Assembly: GCA_023565505.1 (NCBI GenBank)
Contig: JAIMBI010000028.1
Coordinates: 1 to 41,717, forward strand
Length of the DNA: 41,717 nt
Source of the DNA: Actinomycetes bacterium
GTDB lineage: Bacteria; Bacillota; Sulfobacillia; Sulfobacillales; JAIMBI01
Reading direction: 5' to 3'
A program made the position numbers and the translations under genes. Positions 9,965 to 18,165 of the stretch are shown piece by piece. The notes beneath the pieces are model-generated. The model searched no databases and was not told the origin of the DNA. It saw nothing but the letters and a program-made list of their open reading frames with translations. How positions within the stretch are numbered: the first letter of the stretch is position 1; each line of letters starts with the position of its first letter.

Positions 9965-11041
9965 CTAGCCGTCCCCGCCCAGCGCGCTCAACACCGCTCC
10001 GACCTCGCTGTCGGGCACCGTCGTGACTACCGGCTCCCCGGGCCTCCGCAGCAGCACCCACCGCATCTGGCCCGCGCGCCGCTTCTTGTCCCGCCGCAGA
10101 ACCGCCCACCACCGGTCGAGAGGCCAGGTTCCCAGCCGAGTCGGCATCCCCCAGCGGCCGAGGACGGCGAGGAGATCCCGCCGGTAGTGCGGCGCCAGCC
10201 CCAACATCCGCTCGGACAAGGTGAGCGCCGCCAGCAGCCCCACGCCGACCGCCTCGCCGTGGGGCACGGTGTAGCCGGACAACGCCTCCCACGCGTGACC
10301 GACGGTGTGGCCCAGGTTCAGCGTGGCCCGGAGCCCCGTCTCGCGCGGATCCGCCTCCACCACCTCGACTTTATGGCGCACGGCGGTCTCCAGCAACGCC
10401 AGCGCCGGGGCCGGATCCTCCCAGGCCGGCGGCGCCGCACACACGGCCGCCCAGGCGTCCTCCCCCACCAGGAGGGCGGTCTTGACCAGTTCGCCCCACC
10501 CCGACCGCCAGGCCACCCGGTCCAACGTTGCCAGCCAGCCGGGATCCACCAGCACCCAGCGCGGCAGGTGGAAAGCCCCCACGAGATTTTTGCCCTCGGG
10601 AAGGTCGATGCCCGTCTTGCCGCCTAACGCCGCGTCGATCTGCCCCAGCAGTGTGGTCGGCACTGCCGCCCAGGCGACGCCCCGGAGGTAGACGGCCGCT
10701 GCGAAACCCGCCACATCCGTCACCACGCCGCCGCCGACCGCCGCCAGCCACCCGTCCCGGCCGACCCCGGCGGCGACGGCGGCACCCAGGATCCCCGCCA
10801 CGGTATCCCAGGTCTTCGCCGCTTCGCCGCCGCGGACCAGGTGCAGCGCCGGCCTGAGGCCGCGGGCGGCGAGAGCCTCGAGGAGCGCCCCGACGCGGTC
10901 CCCGAGCCTCTCGTCGGCCACCACCAGCCCCGCCGCGTCGAGTCCCGATCCGGCCAGCCGGTCCGCCAGGGAACGGCTCGCCCCGGCGTCCACGACCACC
11001 TCGCCGCGCTGCCCCATCACGTCAAAGGTCTTCTGCCACAT
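9965..11041 (-). CDS. aroB: 3-dehydroquinate synthase
   Basis: A 358-residue NAD- and metal-dependent enzyme making the first carbocycle of the shikimate pathway from DAHP. Motifs: AVGGGVVTDVAGFAAAVYLR for NAD binding, PTTLLGQIDAALGGKTGID, GKNLVGAFHLP, the metal ligands in NLGHTVGHAWE and VPHGEAVGVGL, and KKRRAGQMRWVLL near the end. The start overlaps the aroK end by 20 bases, so the two are translationally coupled. It is followed by gcvT rather than another aro gene. Confidence 0.95.
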   Translation of the reverse strand: MWQKTFDVMGQRGEVVVDAGASRSLADRLAGSGLDAAGLVVADERLGDRVGALLEALAARGLRPALHLVRGGEAAKTWDTVAGILGAAVAAGVGRDGWLAAVGGGVVTDVAGFAAAVYLRGVAWAAVPTTLLGQIDAALGGKTGIDLPEGKNLVGAFHLPRWVLVDPGWLATLDRVAWRSGWGELVKTALLVGEDAWAAVCAAPPAWEDPAPALALLETAVRHKVEVVEADPRETGLRATLNLGHTVGHAWEALSGYTVPHGEAVGVGLLAALTLSERMLGLAPHYRRDLLAVLGRWGMPTRLGTWPLDRWWAVLRRDKKRRAGQMRWVLLRRPGEPVVTTVPDSEVGAVLSALGGDG

Positions 11042-11543
11042 ATCCCCGCTCCCGGATCCATCGGATCACCGTCGCGGCGACCACGTCGGGCGGGCCGTCC
11101 GCGTCCACCGCGAACTGCGCCGCCTCCCGGTAGGCCGCCTGGCGCGCCGCCCACAGCCGGCGCACCGCCTCCGTCCCCGCCGCCCAGAGCGGTCGACCTT
11201 CGGGACCGATACGCCGGCGGATCTCCTCGAAGTCGGCCCTCAGCCACACGACCTGGGCCCCGGCGCGGCGGAGCGCGGCCCGGACGCCCGGCTGCAGCAC
11301 CGCCCCGCCGCCGAGGGCCCAGATCCCGGGTTTCCCCCGGTCCACCAACCGTTCGAGCGCCCGGACCTCCTGCTCCCGGAAGCCGGCTTCCCCGGCCACC
11401 GCGAACCACTCGGGGATGGACCGACCGGTCTCCTGCACCACCAGCTCGTCCAAGTCCACGAACGGCACGCCGAGCGCCTGGGCCACCAAGCGGCCCACGG
11501 TGGTCTTCCCCGCGCCCATGAAGCCGGTAAGGGCGACGGGCAC
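11022..11543 (-). CDS. aroK: Shikimate kinase
   Basis: A 173-residue P-loop kinase phosphorylating shikimate at the 3-hydroxyl. It has the Walker A motif GFMGAGKTT near residue 7, FVDLDELVVQETGRSI for substrate and magnesium binding, GFREQEVRAL, ALGGGAVLQPG and the LID arginine in EGRPLWAA. Start is GTG 11543, which overlaps the aroC stop by one base (TAGTG). No ATG lies in frame before the P-loop, which makes the GTG start secure. Confidence 0.94.
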   Translation of the reverse strand: MPVALTGFMGAGKTTVGRLVAQALGVPFVDLDELVVQETGRSIPEWFAVAGEAGFREQEVRALERLVDRGKPGIWALGGGAVLQPGVRAALRRAGAQVVWLRADFEEIRRRIGPEGRPLWAAGTEAVRRLWAARQAAYREAAQFAVDADGPPDVVAATVIRWIRERGYVAEDL

Positions 11544-12697
11544 TAGTAGGCGCGCACGGTCTTGCGCCACGTCTCCACCCGTTCGCGGACCTCGTCGAGC
11601 GAATCGCCGCCGAACTTCTCCAGGACGGCCTCGGCCACCACGTGGAGCGCCATGGCCTCCCCCACCACGACCGCCGACGGCACCGCGGTAACGTCCGATC
11701 GCTCGTACTGGGCCTCGTAGGGTTCCTTGGTCTCGATGTTGACGCTGGCCAGCGGCTGGCCCAGGGTGGAGAGCGGCTTCATCGCCACCCGTACGACCAG
11801 GGGCATGCCGGTGGTGATGCCGCCCTCGAGGCCCCCCGCCCGGTTGGTCCGCCGGTAGAAACCCCGCTCGGCGTCCCAGTAGATGGCGTCGTGCACGGCG
11901 GACCCGCGCTGCTCCGCCTGGCGGAATCCCGTGCCCATCTCGACCGCCTTCATGGCCGGGATGGACAGCATCGCCGCCGCCATGCGCGCCTCCAGGCGGC
12001 GGTCCCACTGCACGTAGCTCCCGAGCCCCACGGGCAGGCCGAACACCCAGACCTCGAACTGGCCGCCCAGCGTGTCGCCCGCCGCCTTGGCCTCGTCGAT
12101 GCGGGCCATCATCCGGGCCTCCGCCGTCCGGTCGATGACCCGCACGGGGGACTCGTCCACCCGGGCGAAGTCCTCGAGCTGCCAGTCCCGGTCGGGCACG
12201 GCGACGTCCCCGATGCGGACCACATGCCCGGCCACGTGGATGCCGAGCGCCTTCAGGAACGCCCGCGCCACTGCGCCGAGGGCCACGCGCATGGTCGTCT
12301 CGCGCGCCGACGCCCGCTCCAGCACGTTGCGCAGGTCTCGATGACCGTACTTGATGCCCCCCACCAGGTCCGCATGGCCCGGACGGGGGCGCGTGACCTG
12401 ACGGTCCGGGGTTCCCGGGTCGGGCGACATGCTCTCCGCCCAGTTCTCGTAATCCCGGTTGCGCACCAACAGCGCCACCGGGCTCCCCAGGGTTCGCCCG
12501 TGGCGCACGCCGCCGAAGATCTCCACGTGGTCGCGCTCTATGGCCTGTCGGCCGCCGCGGCCGTAGCCCTGCTGCCGCCGTGCCAAGTCCGCGTCGATGT
12601 CCGCCCGGGTGAGCGGCACCCCGGCCGGTACGCCTTCGACGATCCCGACCAGCCCCGGGCCGTGGGATTCGCCTGCCGTCAACCATCGCCAGCCCAA
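11543..12697 (-). CDS. aroC: Chorismate synthase
   Basis: A 384-residue FMN-dependent enzyme catalysing the last shikimate step, EPSP to chorismate. Motifs: LTAGESHGPGLVGIVEG, RRQQGYGRGGRQAIE, GGIKYGHRDLRNVLERASA, RETTMRVALGAVAR and NRAGGLEGGITTGMPLVV. I place the start at TTG 12697 because AAGGAGG lies 8 bases before it and family members begin a few residues before LTAGESHG. No NADH:FMN reductase is nearby. It is followed immediately by aroK. Confidence 0.94.
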   Translation of the reverse strand: MGWRWLTAGESHGPGLVGIVEGVPAGVPLTRADIDADLARRQQGYGRGGRQAIERDHVEIFGGVRHGRTLGSPVALLVRNRDYENWAESMSPDPGTPDRQVTRPRPGHADLVGGIKYGHRDLRNVLERASARETTMRVALGAVARAFLKALGIHVAGHVVRIGDVAVPDRDWQLEDFARVDESPVRVIDRTAEARMMARIDEAKAAGDTLGGQFEVWVFGLPVGLGSYVQWDRRLEARMAAAMLSIPAMKAVEMGTGFRQAEQRGSAVHDAIYWDAERGFYRRTNRAGGLEGGITTGMPLVVRVAMKPLSTLGQPLASVNIETKEPYEAQYERSDVTAVPSAVVVGEAMALHVVAEAVLEKFGGDSLDEVRERVETWRKTVRAY

Positions 12698-12738
12698 CGC
12701 GTCCGCCTCCTTAAAACATGTCGCGGCCGCCGGGGACC

Positions 12739-13338
12739 CTAGGCCGTGAGCACCGCCACCCCGATCATCCCCACGGCCAGGAAGGGGCCCAGCGGGACCG
12801 CCGCGCCCCGCCGGGCCCGGTGCGTCACGAGGAGCCCGGCGGCCACCATCCCGCCCAGCCACAGCCCCCAGACCAACGCCGTCACCGCCCGCGGCCACCC
12901 CAGGGCCAGACCCATGCCGAGGCCCAGCTTGACGTCGCCCAAGCCCAGCCCGCCCCGGCTGACGAGATGGACCGCGAGCAGAAACCCCGCCACGCCCAGG
13001 GTCACCAGGACCGTCGGCGCCACGGGCAGGATGCCCCGCCACATCTCCCCCCCGCCGGCCAGCGCCAGGGCCAGCACCCAGCGGTGCGGGATGACGCGGG
13101 CCACGAGGTCCGCCGCCGCCGCGCCCACGACCGCCGCGAGCGCGAGCGCGAGCCACCCGTCCCCCCGGGCCGCGGCCCAGCCGACCAGGGCGCCCGCCAC
13201 CCCCGCCGCTGCCGCCGCCAGCGCCGGGGGCGGATCCCGGGGGACGCCGAGCCAACGTCCGCGGCGGAACACCGCGTAACCGGCCAGGGCCGCGAGGCCC
13301 CCGCCGGCTACGGCTCCCGCCGGTCCGACGGCGACCAC
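12739..13338 (-). CDS. A24-type prepilin peptidase, catalytic domain only
   Basis: A 199-residue polytopic membrane protein with about six hydrophobic segments. The two catalytic aspartates of A24 aspartic peptidases are visible: one in AAADLVARVIPHRW and one in GLGLGDVKLGLGMGLALGW, the GxGDxKL motif. Full PilD/ComC proteins carry an N-terminal methyltransferase domain with a zinc tetracysteine; here it is absent, so the protein resembles archaeal-type or stand-alone A24 peptidases. Start is GTG 13338, with GGGGGAGG upstream, overlapping the aroE end by 31 bases. No prepilin gene is in the window, so the substrate is unknown; pilus or competence pseudopilus precursors are the usual ones. Confidence 0.82.
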   Translation of the reverse strand: MVAVGPAGAVAGGGLAALAGYAVFRRGRWLGVPRDPPPALAAAAAGVAGALVGWAAARGDGWLALALAAVVGAAAADLVARVIPHRWVLALALAGGGEMWRGILPVAPTVLVTLGVAGFLLAVHLVSRGGLGLGDVKLGLGMGLALGWPRAVTALVWGLWLGGMVAAGLLVTHRARRGAAVPLGPFLAVGMIGVAVLTA

Positions 13339-14141
13339 CCCACGGCCTCCCCCATGGCGGCCAGGGGGCCCGGCTCGCCGAACCACGGCACCCACGCCAG
13401 GGCGGCCTGCCGGACGAGCAGCTCGAGGCCGTCGATCACCAGCGCCCCGGCCGCCCGGGCACCGGCCAGGAACGGCGTTTCGCGCGGCACGTACACCCAG
13501 TCCACGGCGACCATCCCCGACCGCCACGCCGGGAGTGCCGGCCACGACGGCTCGCCGGCCTGGCCCAGCGGCGTCGCGTTGACCACCACGTCGAACGCCG
13601 CGGCATGGGCAACGCCGTCCCCCCACGGGACCCAACCGCCCGACGCGAGTGGCTCCCCCGCTGGCGCACGGCGGCTGGCGACCGTCACCGTGGCCCCCAG
13701 GCTCTCCAGCGCGGCCACGCTGGCCCGGGCGGCGCCGCCCGCCCCGAAGACCAGCGCCGCCGCCGGAGCCACCCCCCGGGACCGGAGCGCCTCGGCCAGA
13801 GCCGGGGCGTCCGTGTTGGCCCCCGTCCATCCGCCGGGCGCGGCCGCCAGCGTGTTGACCGCCCCGGTCCGCTCGGCCCACGCGTCCCGCGCCACCAGGA
13901 AGTCGGAGGCCGCCGCGATCTCCTTCAGAGGTCGGGTGAGGTTCACTCCGGCGCCCCCGAGGCGCCGAAAGGCCGCCAGGGCCGGGAGGAGGTCCTCGGG
14001 CGCCACGGTCACCGGGACGTAGTAGCAGTGCCGGAGCCCGCGGGCCGCAAAGCCCGCCGCGTGAAGGCGGGGCGACAGGCTGTGGGCGATGGGCCGCCCG
14101 AACACGGCGTACAGGCGGATCTCCGCGTGCGCCTCAGCCAT
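13308..14141 (-). CDS. aroE: Shikimate dehydrogenase (NADP+)
   Basis: A 277-residue enzyme reducing 3-dehydroshikimate to shikimate. Motifs: YAVFGRPIAHSLSPRLHAAG for substrate binding, GGAGVNLTRPLKEIA with the catalytic lysine (usually GxNVTxPxK; leucine replaces valine), GAVNTL, the NTD triad asparagine/aspartate in GANTDAPAL, VFGAGGAARASVAAL for the dinucleotide site, and DGLELLVRQAALAW. It overlaps the yqeG end by 8 bases and the A24 peptidase start by 31 bases. Confidence 0.94.
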   Translation of the reverse strand: MAEAHAEIRLYAVFGRPIAHSLSPRLHAAGFAARGLRHCYYVPVTVAPEDLLPALAAFRRLGGAGVNLTRPLKEIAAASDFLVARDAWAERTGAVNTLAAAPGGWTGANTDAPALAEALRSRGVAPAAALVFGAGGAARASVAALESLGATVTVASRRAPAGEPLASGGWVPWGDGVAHAAAFDVVVNATPLGQAGEPSWPALPAWRSGMVAVDWVYVPRETPFLAGARAAGALVIDGLELLVRQAALAWVPWFGEPGPLAAMGEAVGWSPSDRREP

Positions 14142-14658
14142 AGCGTCGCCCGTCGTCCCGGCGCGGGTGGAACTGACGCTCGAGCCGTCTCACCCACCGG
14201 GTCGTCCAGAATTCCCGCTCCGCCAGCGGCAGCACCAGGATGGTGTACAGGCGGAGCCGATTGCCGCCCAGCACATCGGTGAACAACTGATCGCCGATGA
14301 CCGCGGTGGTCTCCGCGACCGTGCCCATGATCCGCATCGCCTCCCGGAAGGCCCGCCGGCGCGGTTTGGCCGCTTCGGCGATCCGCGGCAGCCCCAGTTG
14401 GTCGGCGAACGCGTCCACCCGGGGGGCCCGGTTGTTGGACACCACGCACAGCCCGAACGACAGGCGGCGCGCCCGCGCCACCCACGCCGCGAGCGCGGCG
14501 GGGACGGCCGGCTCGTTCCAGGGGACCAGCGTGTTGTCGAGATCCACGATGAGGCCCCGAAGCCCGTCGGCATACAGCCCTTCCAGGTCGATGGCGAAGA
14601 TGGACGGAACGAAAAGGCGCGGTCGCAACATCTCCAGCTTCGCGATCCGCGCCAGCAT
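14134..14658 (-). CDS. yqeG: YqeG family HAD IIIA-type phosphatase
   Basis: A 174-residue HAD-superfamily hydrolase, first gene of the leftward array. Motif I is LIVDLDNTLVPWNEP with the two aspartates near residue 40, motif II CVVSNNRAP, motif III lysine in EAAKPRRRAF, and motif IV VIGDQLFTDVLGGNRL. The physiological substrate is not known to me; phosphatidylglycerophosphate phosphatase activity is reported for related proteins in plants and yeast. Position immediately before aroE is common in Firmicutes. Confidence 0.92.
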   Translation of the reverse strand: MLARIAKLEMLRPRLFVPSIFAIDLEGLYADGLRGLIVDLDNTLVPWNEPAVPAALAAWVARARRLSFGLCVVSNNRAPRVDAFADQLGLPRIAEAAKPRRRAFREAMRIMGTVAETTAVIGDQLFTDVLGGNRLRLYTILVLPLAEREFWTTRWVRRLERQFHPRRDDGRRYG

Positions 14659-14713
14659 GCCGCCCGCCTCCTCCCCCGAACGCCGTCCCCGCTCGGGCCC
14701 GGCAGTAGGCGAA

Positions 14714-14722
14714 ATTATACCA
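14714..14722 (-). promoter_or_regulatory. Extended -10 promoter for the yqeG-aro-gcv-efp array
   Basis: Read on the minus strand the sequence is TGGTATAAT, a consensus TATAAT with the TGn extension, in a locally AT-rich stretch of otherwise very GC-rich DNA. No good -35 box is present at 16-18 bases, which fits an extended -10 promoter. The expected start at about 14,707 leaves a ~50-base leader before the yqeG ATG at 14,658. Confidence 0.7.
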
Positions 14723-14795
14723 TTTCCCCGCCGCCGCGGGCGCCTTGGGGAACGGTTCGCGGCCGGCGCCGCGCCTTCCTCCGCGGCAGGCCGCG

Positions 14796-14823
14796 TTGAC
14801 TTTTCCGGGCCGAGGCGTACACT
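14796..14823 (+). promoter_or_regulatory. Sigma-70/A-type promoter of the suf operon
   Basis: TTGACT at 14796-14801, a 16-base spacer and TACACT at 14818-14823, about 50 bases before the sufC start. Expected transcription start near 14,830. Confidence 0.7.
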
Positions 14824-14831
14824 GGAACGGG

Positions 14832-14856
14832 AAAGCCGACTACTTTAGTAAGATTT
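14832..14856. promoter_or_regulatory. Candidate IscR-type (Rrf2 family) operator
   Basis: Centred on the inverted repeat GACTA-CTT-TAGTA at 14838-14850, with flanking bases that also fit the type 1 IscR consensus (GACTR www YAGTC core). By my count about 19 of 25 positions match. It lies just downstream of the predicted start site, where a bound repressor could block transcription of the suf genes. No Rrf2 regulator gene is in the window, so the binding protein is inferred. Confidence 0.5.
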
Positions 14857-14873
14857 AGCGGGGAGTGCGAAGG

Positions 14874-15644
14874 ATGGCGTCCGTACCGGTGCTCGAAATC
14901 GACGACCTGCATGTGGCGGTCGACAACCAGGAAGTGATCAAGGGCCTGTCCCTGGTGGTGCGGGGCGGCGAAGTGCACGCCCTCATGGGCCCGAACGGGA
15001 CGGGCAAGAGCACCTTGGCCCAGACCCTGATGGGCCACCCCCGCTACACGGTCACGGCGGGGAGCGTCCGGCTGGACGGCCAGGACCTTTTGGCCCTGCG
15101 CACCGACCAGCGGGCCCGGGCCGGTTTGTTCCTGGCCATGCAGTACCCGCACGAGATTTCGGGCGTCACCACGGCGAACTTCCTCCGCACGGCCATCAAC
15201 GCGCGCCGGCCGGAGTCCGACCCCATCCGGCTCAAGGACTTCCGGGACCAACTCGACGCGGCCATGGACCGGCTGCACATGGACCGGCAGTTCGCCAACC
15301 GGTATCTCAACGAAGGGTTCTCCGGCGGCGAGAAGAAGCGGAACGAGATTCTCCAGATGATGATGCTGAAGCCCCGGATCGCGATCCTGGACGAGATCGA
15401 CTCGGGGCTCGACATCGACGCCGTGCGCTTGGTCGCGGAGGCCATCGAGGCCATGCGCGGGCCGGAGATCGGGATGCTGCTCATCACCCACTACCAGCGC
15501 ATCCTGAGCTACATCCGTCCCGACGTGGTGCACATCATGTACGACGGCCGTATCGTGCGCACGGGCGACGCGACCCTGGCGGCCGAACTCGAGGAGCGCG
15601 GCTACGACTGGGTGCGGACCGCGATGGCGGAGGGACGGGCATGA
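14874..15644 (+). CDS. sufC: Fe-S cluster assembly ATPase SufC
   Basis: A 256-residue ABC-type ATPase that drives the SufBCD scaffold. Walker A GPNGTGKST near residue 40, Q-loop in LAMQYPHEISGV, signature FSGGEKKRNEILQ, Walker B IAILDEIDSGLDIDAV, H-loop LLITHYQRIL. ATG 14874 is chosen over the in-frame GTG 14865 because GGGGAG at 14859-14864 is well spaced only for the ATG. First gene of the operon behind the 14,796 promoter and overlapping sufD by ATGA. Confidence 0.96.
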   Translation: MASVPVLEIDDLHVAVDNQEVIKGLSLVVRGGEVHALMGPNGTGKSTLAQTLMGHPRYTVTAGSVRLDGQDLLALRTDQRARAGLFLAMQYPHEISGVTTANFLRTAINARRPESDPIRLKDFRDQLDAAMDRLHMDRQFANRYLNEGFSGGEKKRNEILQMMMLKPRIAILDEIDSGLDIDAVRLVAEAIEAMRGPEIGMLLITHYQRILSYIRPDVVHIMYDGRIVRTGDATLAAELEERGYDWVRTAMAEGRA

Positions 15645-16939
15645 GCGCCTCCCTTCCGCAGGCCACCGACCGGGACCTCGAACGGCTCCGCGTCGAAGTC
15701 GCCCGCCGGGCCGAGGGTGAGCCCGCGTGGCACGCCGCGGCGCGGCGCGGAGCGCTGGAGCAGTACGCGTTGCTGCCCCTCCTGGACCGGCCGCGCACCC
15801 CGCTCCGCACCCGCCGGCTGGACCGGATCAACGTCGCGGAGCCCGGCGCGGCCGACCCGGTGCCGGCCGGTCTGGTCCGGAACGACGAGGCCGCCGGGCA
15901 TGCCACGCTGAGCAACGGCGAGATGGTGTCCCTGGCTCTGGATCCCGTGGTGGCGGCCGAGGGGGTCCGGCTCCTTCCGCTGCGCCGGGCCCTCGCGGAG
16001 GCGGCGGAGCCGGTGGCGGCCGCCCTGGGCACGGTGCAGCCGGACGACGAGGACCGCTATGCGGCCCTGAACCGGGCGCTGTGGCGCGACGGGGTCTTCC
16101 TCTACGTGCCGCCCGGGGTGCGGGTGGCGCGGCCGGTCACGGTGCTCCACTGGGTCGGGCCGTCGGCCGGCGGGGTCTTTCCCCGGGTGCTGGTCGTCGC
16201 CGGCACGGGTGCCCAGGTCGTCCTGGTCGAGGCGTTCCTCGGAGATGCCGCCGACCGCGTCCGGCATCTGGTCTCCGCCGTCACGGAAGTGGTGGCCCAG
16301 GACGGCGCCGAGGTCACGGTGGCGGCGGTGCAGGAACTGCCTCCTGCGACCGAGGCGTTCATCCGGCGGCGCGGTCACGCCGCGCGGGACGCCCGCGTCG
16401 ACTGGATCACGGGGGAGCTCGGAGCGGCGCTGGCCGTCTCGGGGCACCACACCACGCTGGCGGCGCCCGGTGCCCGGAGCGAGAGCGTGACGGTGTTCTT
16501 CCCCAGCGGCGGACAGCACCACGACTACACCGCGGCGGTGGAGCACGTCGGCCCGCATACCACGAGCAGCATCCTCGCCCGGGGGGTGCTGAAGGACCGC
16601 GCCCGGAGCATCTTCACGGGGCGGAGCCGCATCCGCAAGGGGGCCGTGCGGGCGGACGCGCGGCAACGCGAGCAGACGCTCATGCTGTCCGAGACGGCCC
16701 GCGCGGACGCCATACCGTCCCTTGAGATCGAGGACAACGACGTCTTCGCCGCCCACGCGGCCAGCGCCGGTCCGGTCGACGCGGCGGCGCTCTATTACCT
16801 GGAGTCGCGGGGCATCCCGCCGGACGAGGCCGTCCGTCTGGTGGTGCGGGGATTCTTGGAGCCGGTCATGGCCCACGTACGGCCGGAAGCCGTGCGGGCG
16901 GCCCTCTGGCGGGCAGTGGAGGCAAAACTGGCGCCATGA
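15641..16939 (+). CDS. sufD: Fe-S cluster assembly protein SufD
   Basis: A 432-residue beta-helix scaffold partner of SufB. The conserved core is present: PGVRVARPVTVLHWVG, GGQHHDYTAAVEHVGPHT, GRSRIRKGAVRADARQ, SLEIEDNDVFAAHAASAGPVD with the functional histidine, and YYLESRGIPPDEAVRLVV. The N-terminal third is poorly conserved, as usual. Start and stop both overlap neighbours (ATGA at each end), giving tight coupling of sufC, sufD and sufS. Confidence 0.93.
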   Translation: MSASLPQATDRDLERLRVEVARRAEGEPAWHAAARRGALEQYALLPLLDRPRTPLRTRRLDRINVAEPGAADPVPAGLVRNDEAAGHATLSNGEMVSLALDPVVAAEGVRLLPLRRALAEAAEPVAAALGTVQPDDEDRYAALNRALWRDGVFLYVPPGVRVARPVTVLHWVGPSAGGVFPRVLVVAGTGAQVVLVEAFLGDAADRVRHLVSAVTEVVAQDGAEVTVAAVQELPPATEAFIRRRGHAARDARVDWITGELGAALAVSGHHTTLAAPGARSESVTVFFPSGGQHHDYTAAVEHVGPHTTSSILARGVLKDRARSIFTGRSRIRKGAVRADARQREQTLMLSETARADAIPSLEIEDNDVFAAHAASAGPVDAAALYYLESRGIPPDEAVRLVVRGFLEPVMAHVRPEAVRAALWRAVEAKLAP

Positions 16940-18165
16940 CGACGCTCACCGACATCCGGAGCGCCTATCCGGCGCTCCGGCAAACCATCAATGGCCATCC
17001 GCTCACCTACCTCGACTCGGCGGCCACGGCCTTGAAGCCGACGCCGGTGATCGAGGCGGTGACGGCTTATCTCCGCGAGAACGGCGCCAGCGTCCACCGC
17101 AGCGTCCACACGCTCGCGGAGCGGGCCACGGAAGCCTACGAGGCGGCCCGGGCCGACGTGGCCCGGTTCATCGGCGCCGCCGCGCCCGAGACCGTCGTGT
17201 TCACCCGGGGGGCCACCGAGAGCCTCAACCTGGTCGCGTACGGCTACGCCCGGCGGCATCTGGCGCCCGGCGACGAGATCCTGCTCACGCCGGCGGAGCA
17301 CCACTCCAACCTGGTGCCCTGGCAGCAGGTGGCGCTCGCCACGGGCGCCCGCTTGGTCTACGTCGAACTCGAGCCGGACGGCCAGTTGTCGCTCGAGGCC
17401 GTGCGGGCCGCGCTCAGCGAGCGGACGCGGCTCGTCGCCGTGACCCAGGCGTCCAACGTGCTCGGGACCATCAACCCGGTGGCGGAGATCGCCCGCCTGG
17501 CGCACGCGGTGGGCGCGGTGGTCGTGGTGGACGGCGCGCAGTCGGTGCCGCACCTCCCGGTGGACGTCACGGCCCTGGACTGCGACTTCCTCGCCTTTTC
17601 GGGCCACAAGCTCGGCGCGCCGACCGGGATCGGGATCCTTTACGGCAAGCCGGAGCGCCTCGAAGAAACGGAGCCGCTGCTGTTCGGCGGCGAGATGATC
17701 CAGTTGGTGGAGCGCGAGCGGTCCACCTGGGCCGACCCGCCGGCGAAGTTCGAGGGCGGGACGCCCAACGTGGCGGGCGCCATCGGCCTGGGCGCCGCCG
17801 TGCGCTTCCTCGAGGGCATCGGCATGGCGACCGTCGCCGCCCACGACCGGGAACTGGCCGAGGAGGCGTACCGGCGGCTGGCGGCCATCGACGGCGTCCG
17901 GGTCTACGGCCCCCCGGCACCGCGGACAGGGTTGGTCGCGTTCAACATCGAGGGCGTCCACCCGCACGACGTGGCCCAGGTGTTCGACGCCGAGGGCATC
18001 GCCATCCGGGCCGGCCACCACTGCGCCCAGCCGCTCATGCGTTGGTTGGGAGTCGCGGCAACGGCCCGCGCGAGCTTCGGGCCGTACAACGGCCCCGACG
18101 ATCTCGACGCCCTGGTTCGGGGCATCCTGGCGACGAAGAGGTATTTCAGCCGTGGATCTCGATGA
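16936..18165 (+). CDS. sufS: Cysteine desulfurase SufS
   Basis: A 409-residue group II PLP cysteine desulfurase supplying persulfide sulfur. Motifs: YLDSAATALKPTPVIEAV, TRGATESLNLVAYGY, AEHHSNLVPWQQVA, the PLP lysine in FLAFSGHKLGAPTGIG, and the catalytic cysteine in AIRAGHHCAQPLMR near residue 365. Its partner SufU follows with a 14-base overlap, the SufS-SufU pairing typical of Firmicutes. Confidence 0.95.
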   Translation: MTTLTDIRSAYPALRQTINGHPLTYLDSAATALKPTPVIEAVTAYLRENGASVHRSVHTLAERATEAYEAARADVARFIGAAAPETVVFTRGATESLNLVAYGYARRHLAPGDEILLTPAEHHSNLVPWQQVALATGARLVYVELEPDGQLSLEAVRAALSERTRLVAVTQASNVLGTINPVAEIARLAHAVGAVVVVDGAQSVPHLPVDVTALDCDFLAFSGHKLGAPTGIGILYGKPERLEETEPLLFGGEMIQLVERERSTWADPPAKFEGGTPNVAGAIGLGAAVRFLEGIGMATVAAHDRELAEEAYRRLAAIDGVRVYGPPAPRTGLVAFNIEGVHPHDVAQVFDAEGIAIRAGHHCAQPLMRWLGVAATARASFGPYNGPDDLDALVRGILATKRYFSRGSR

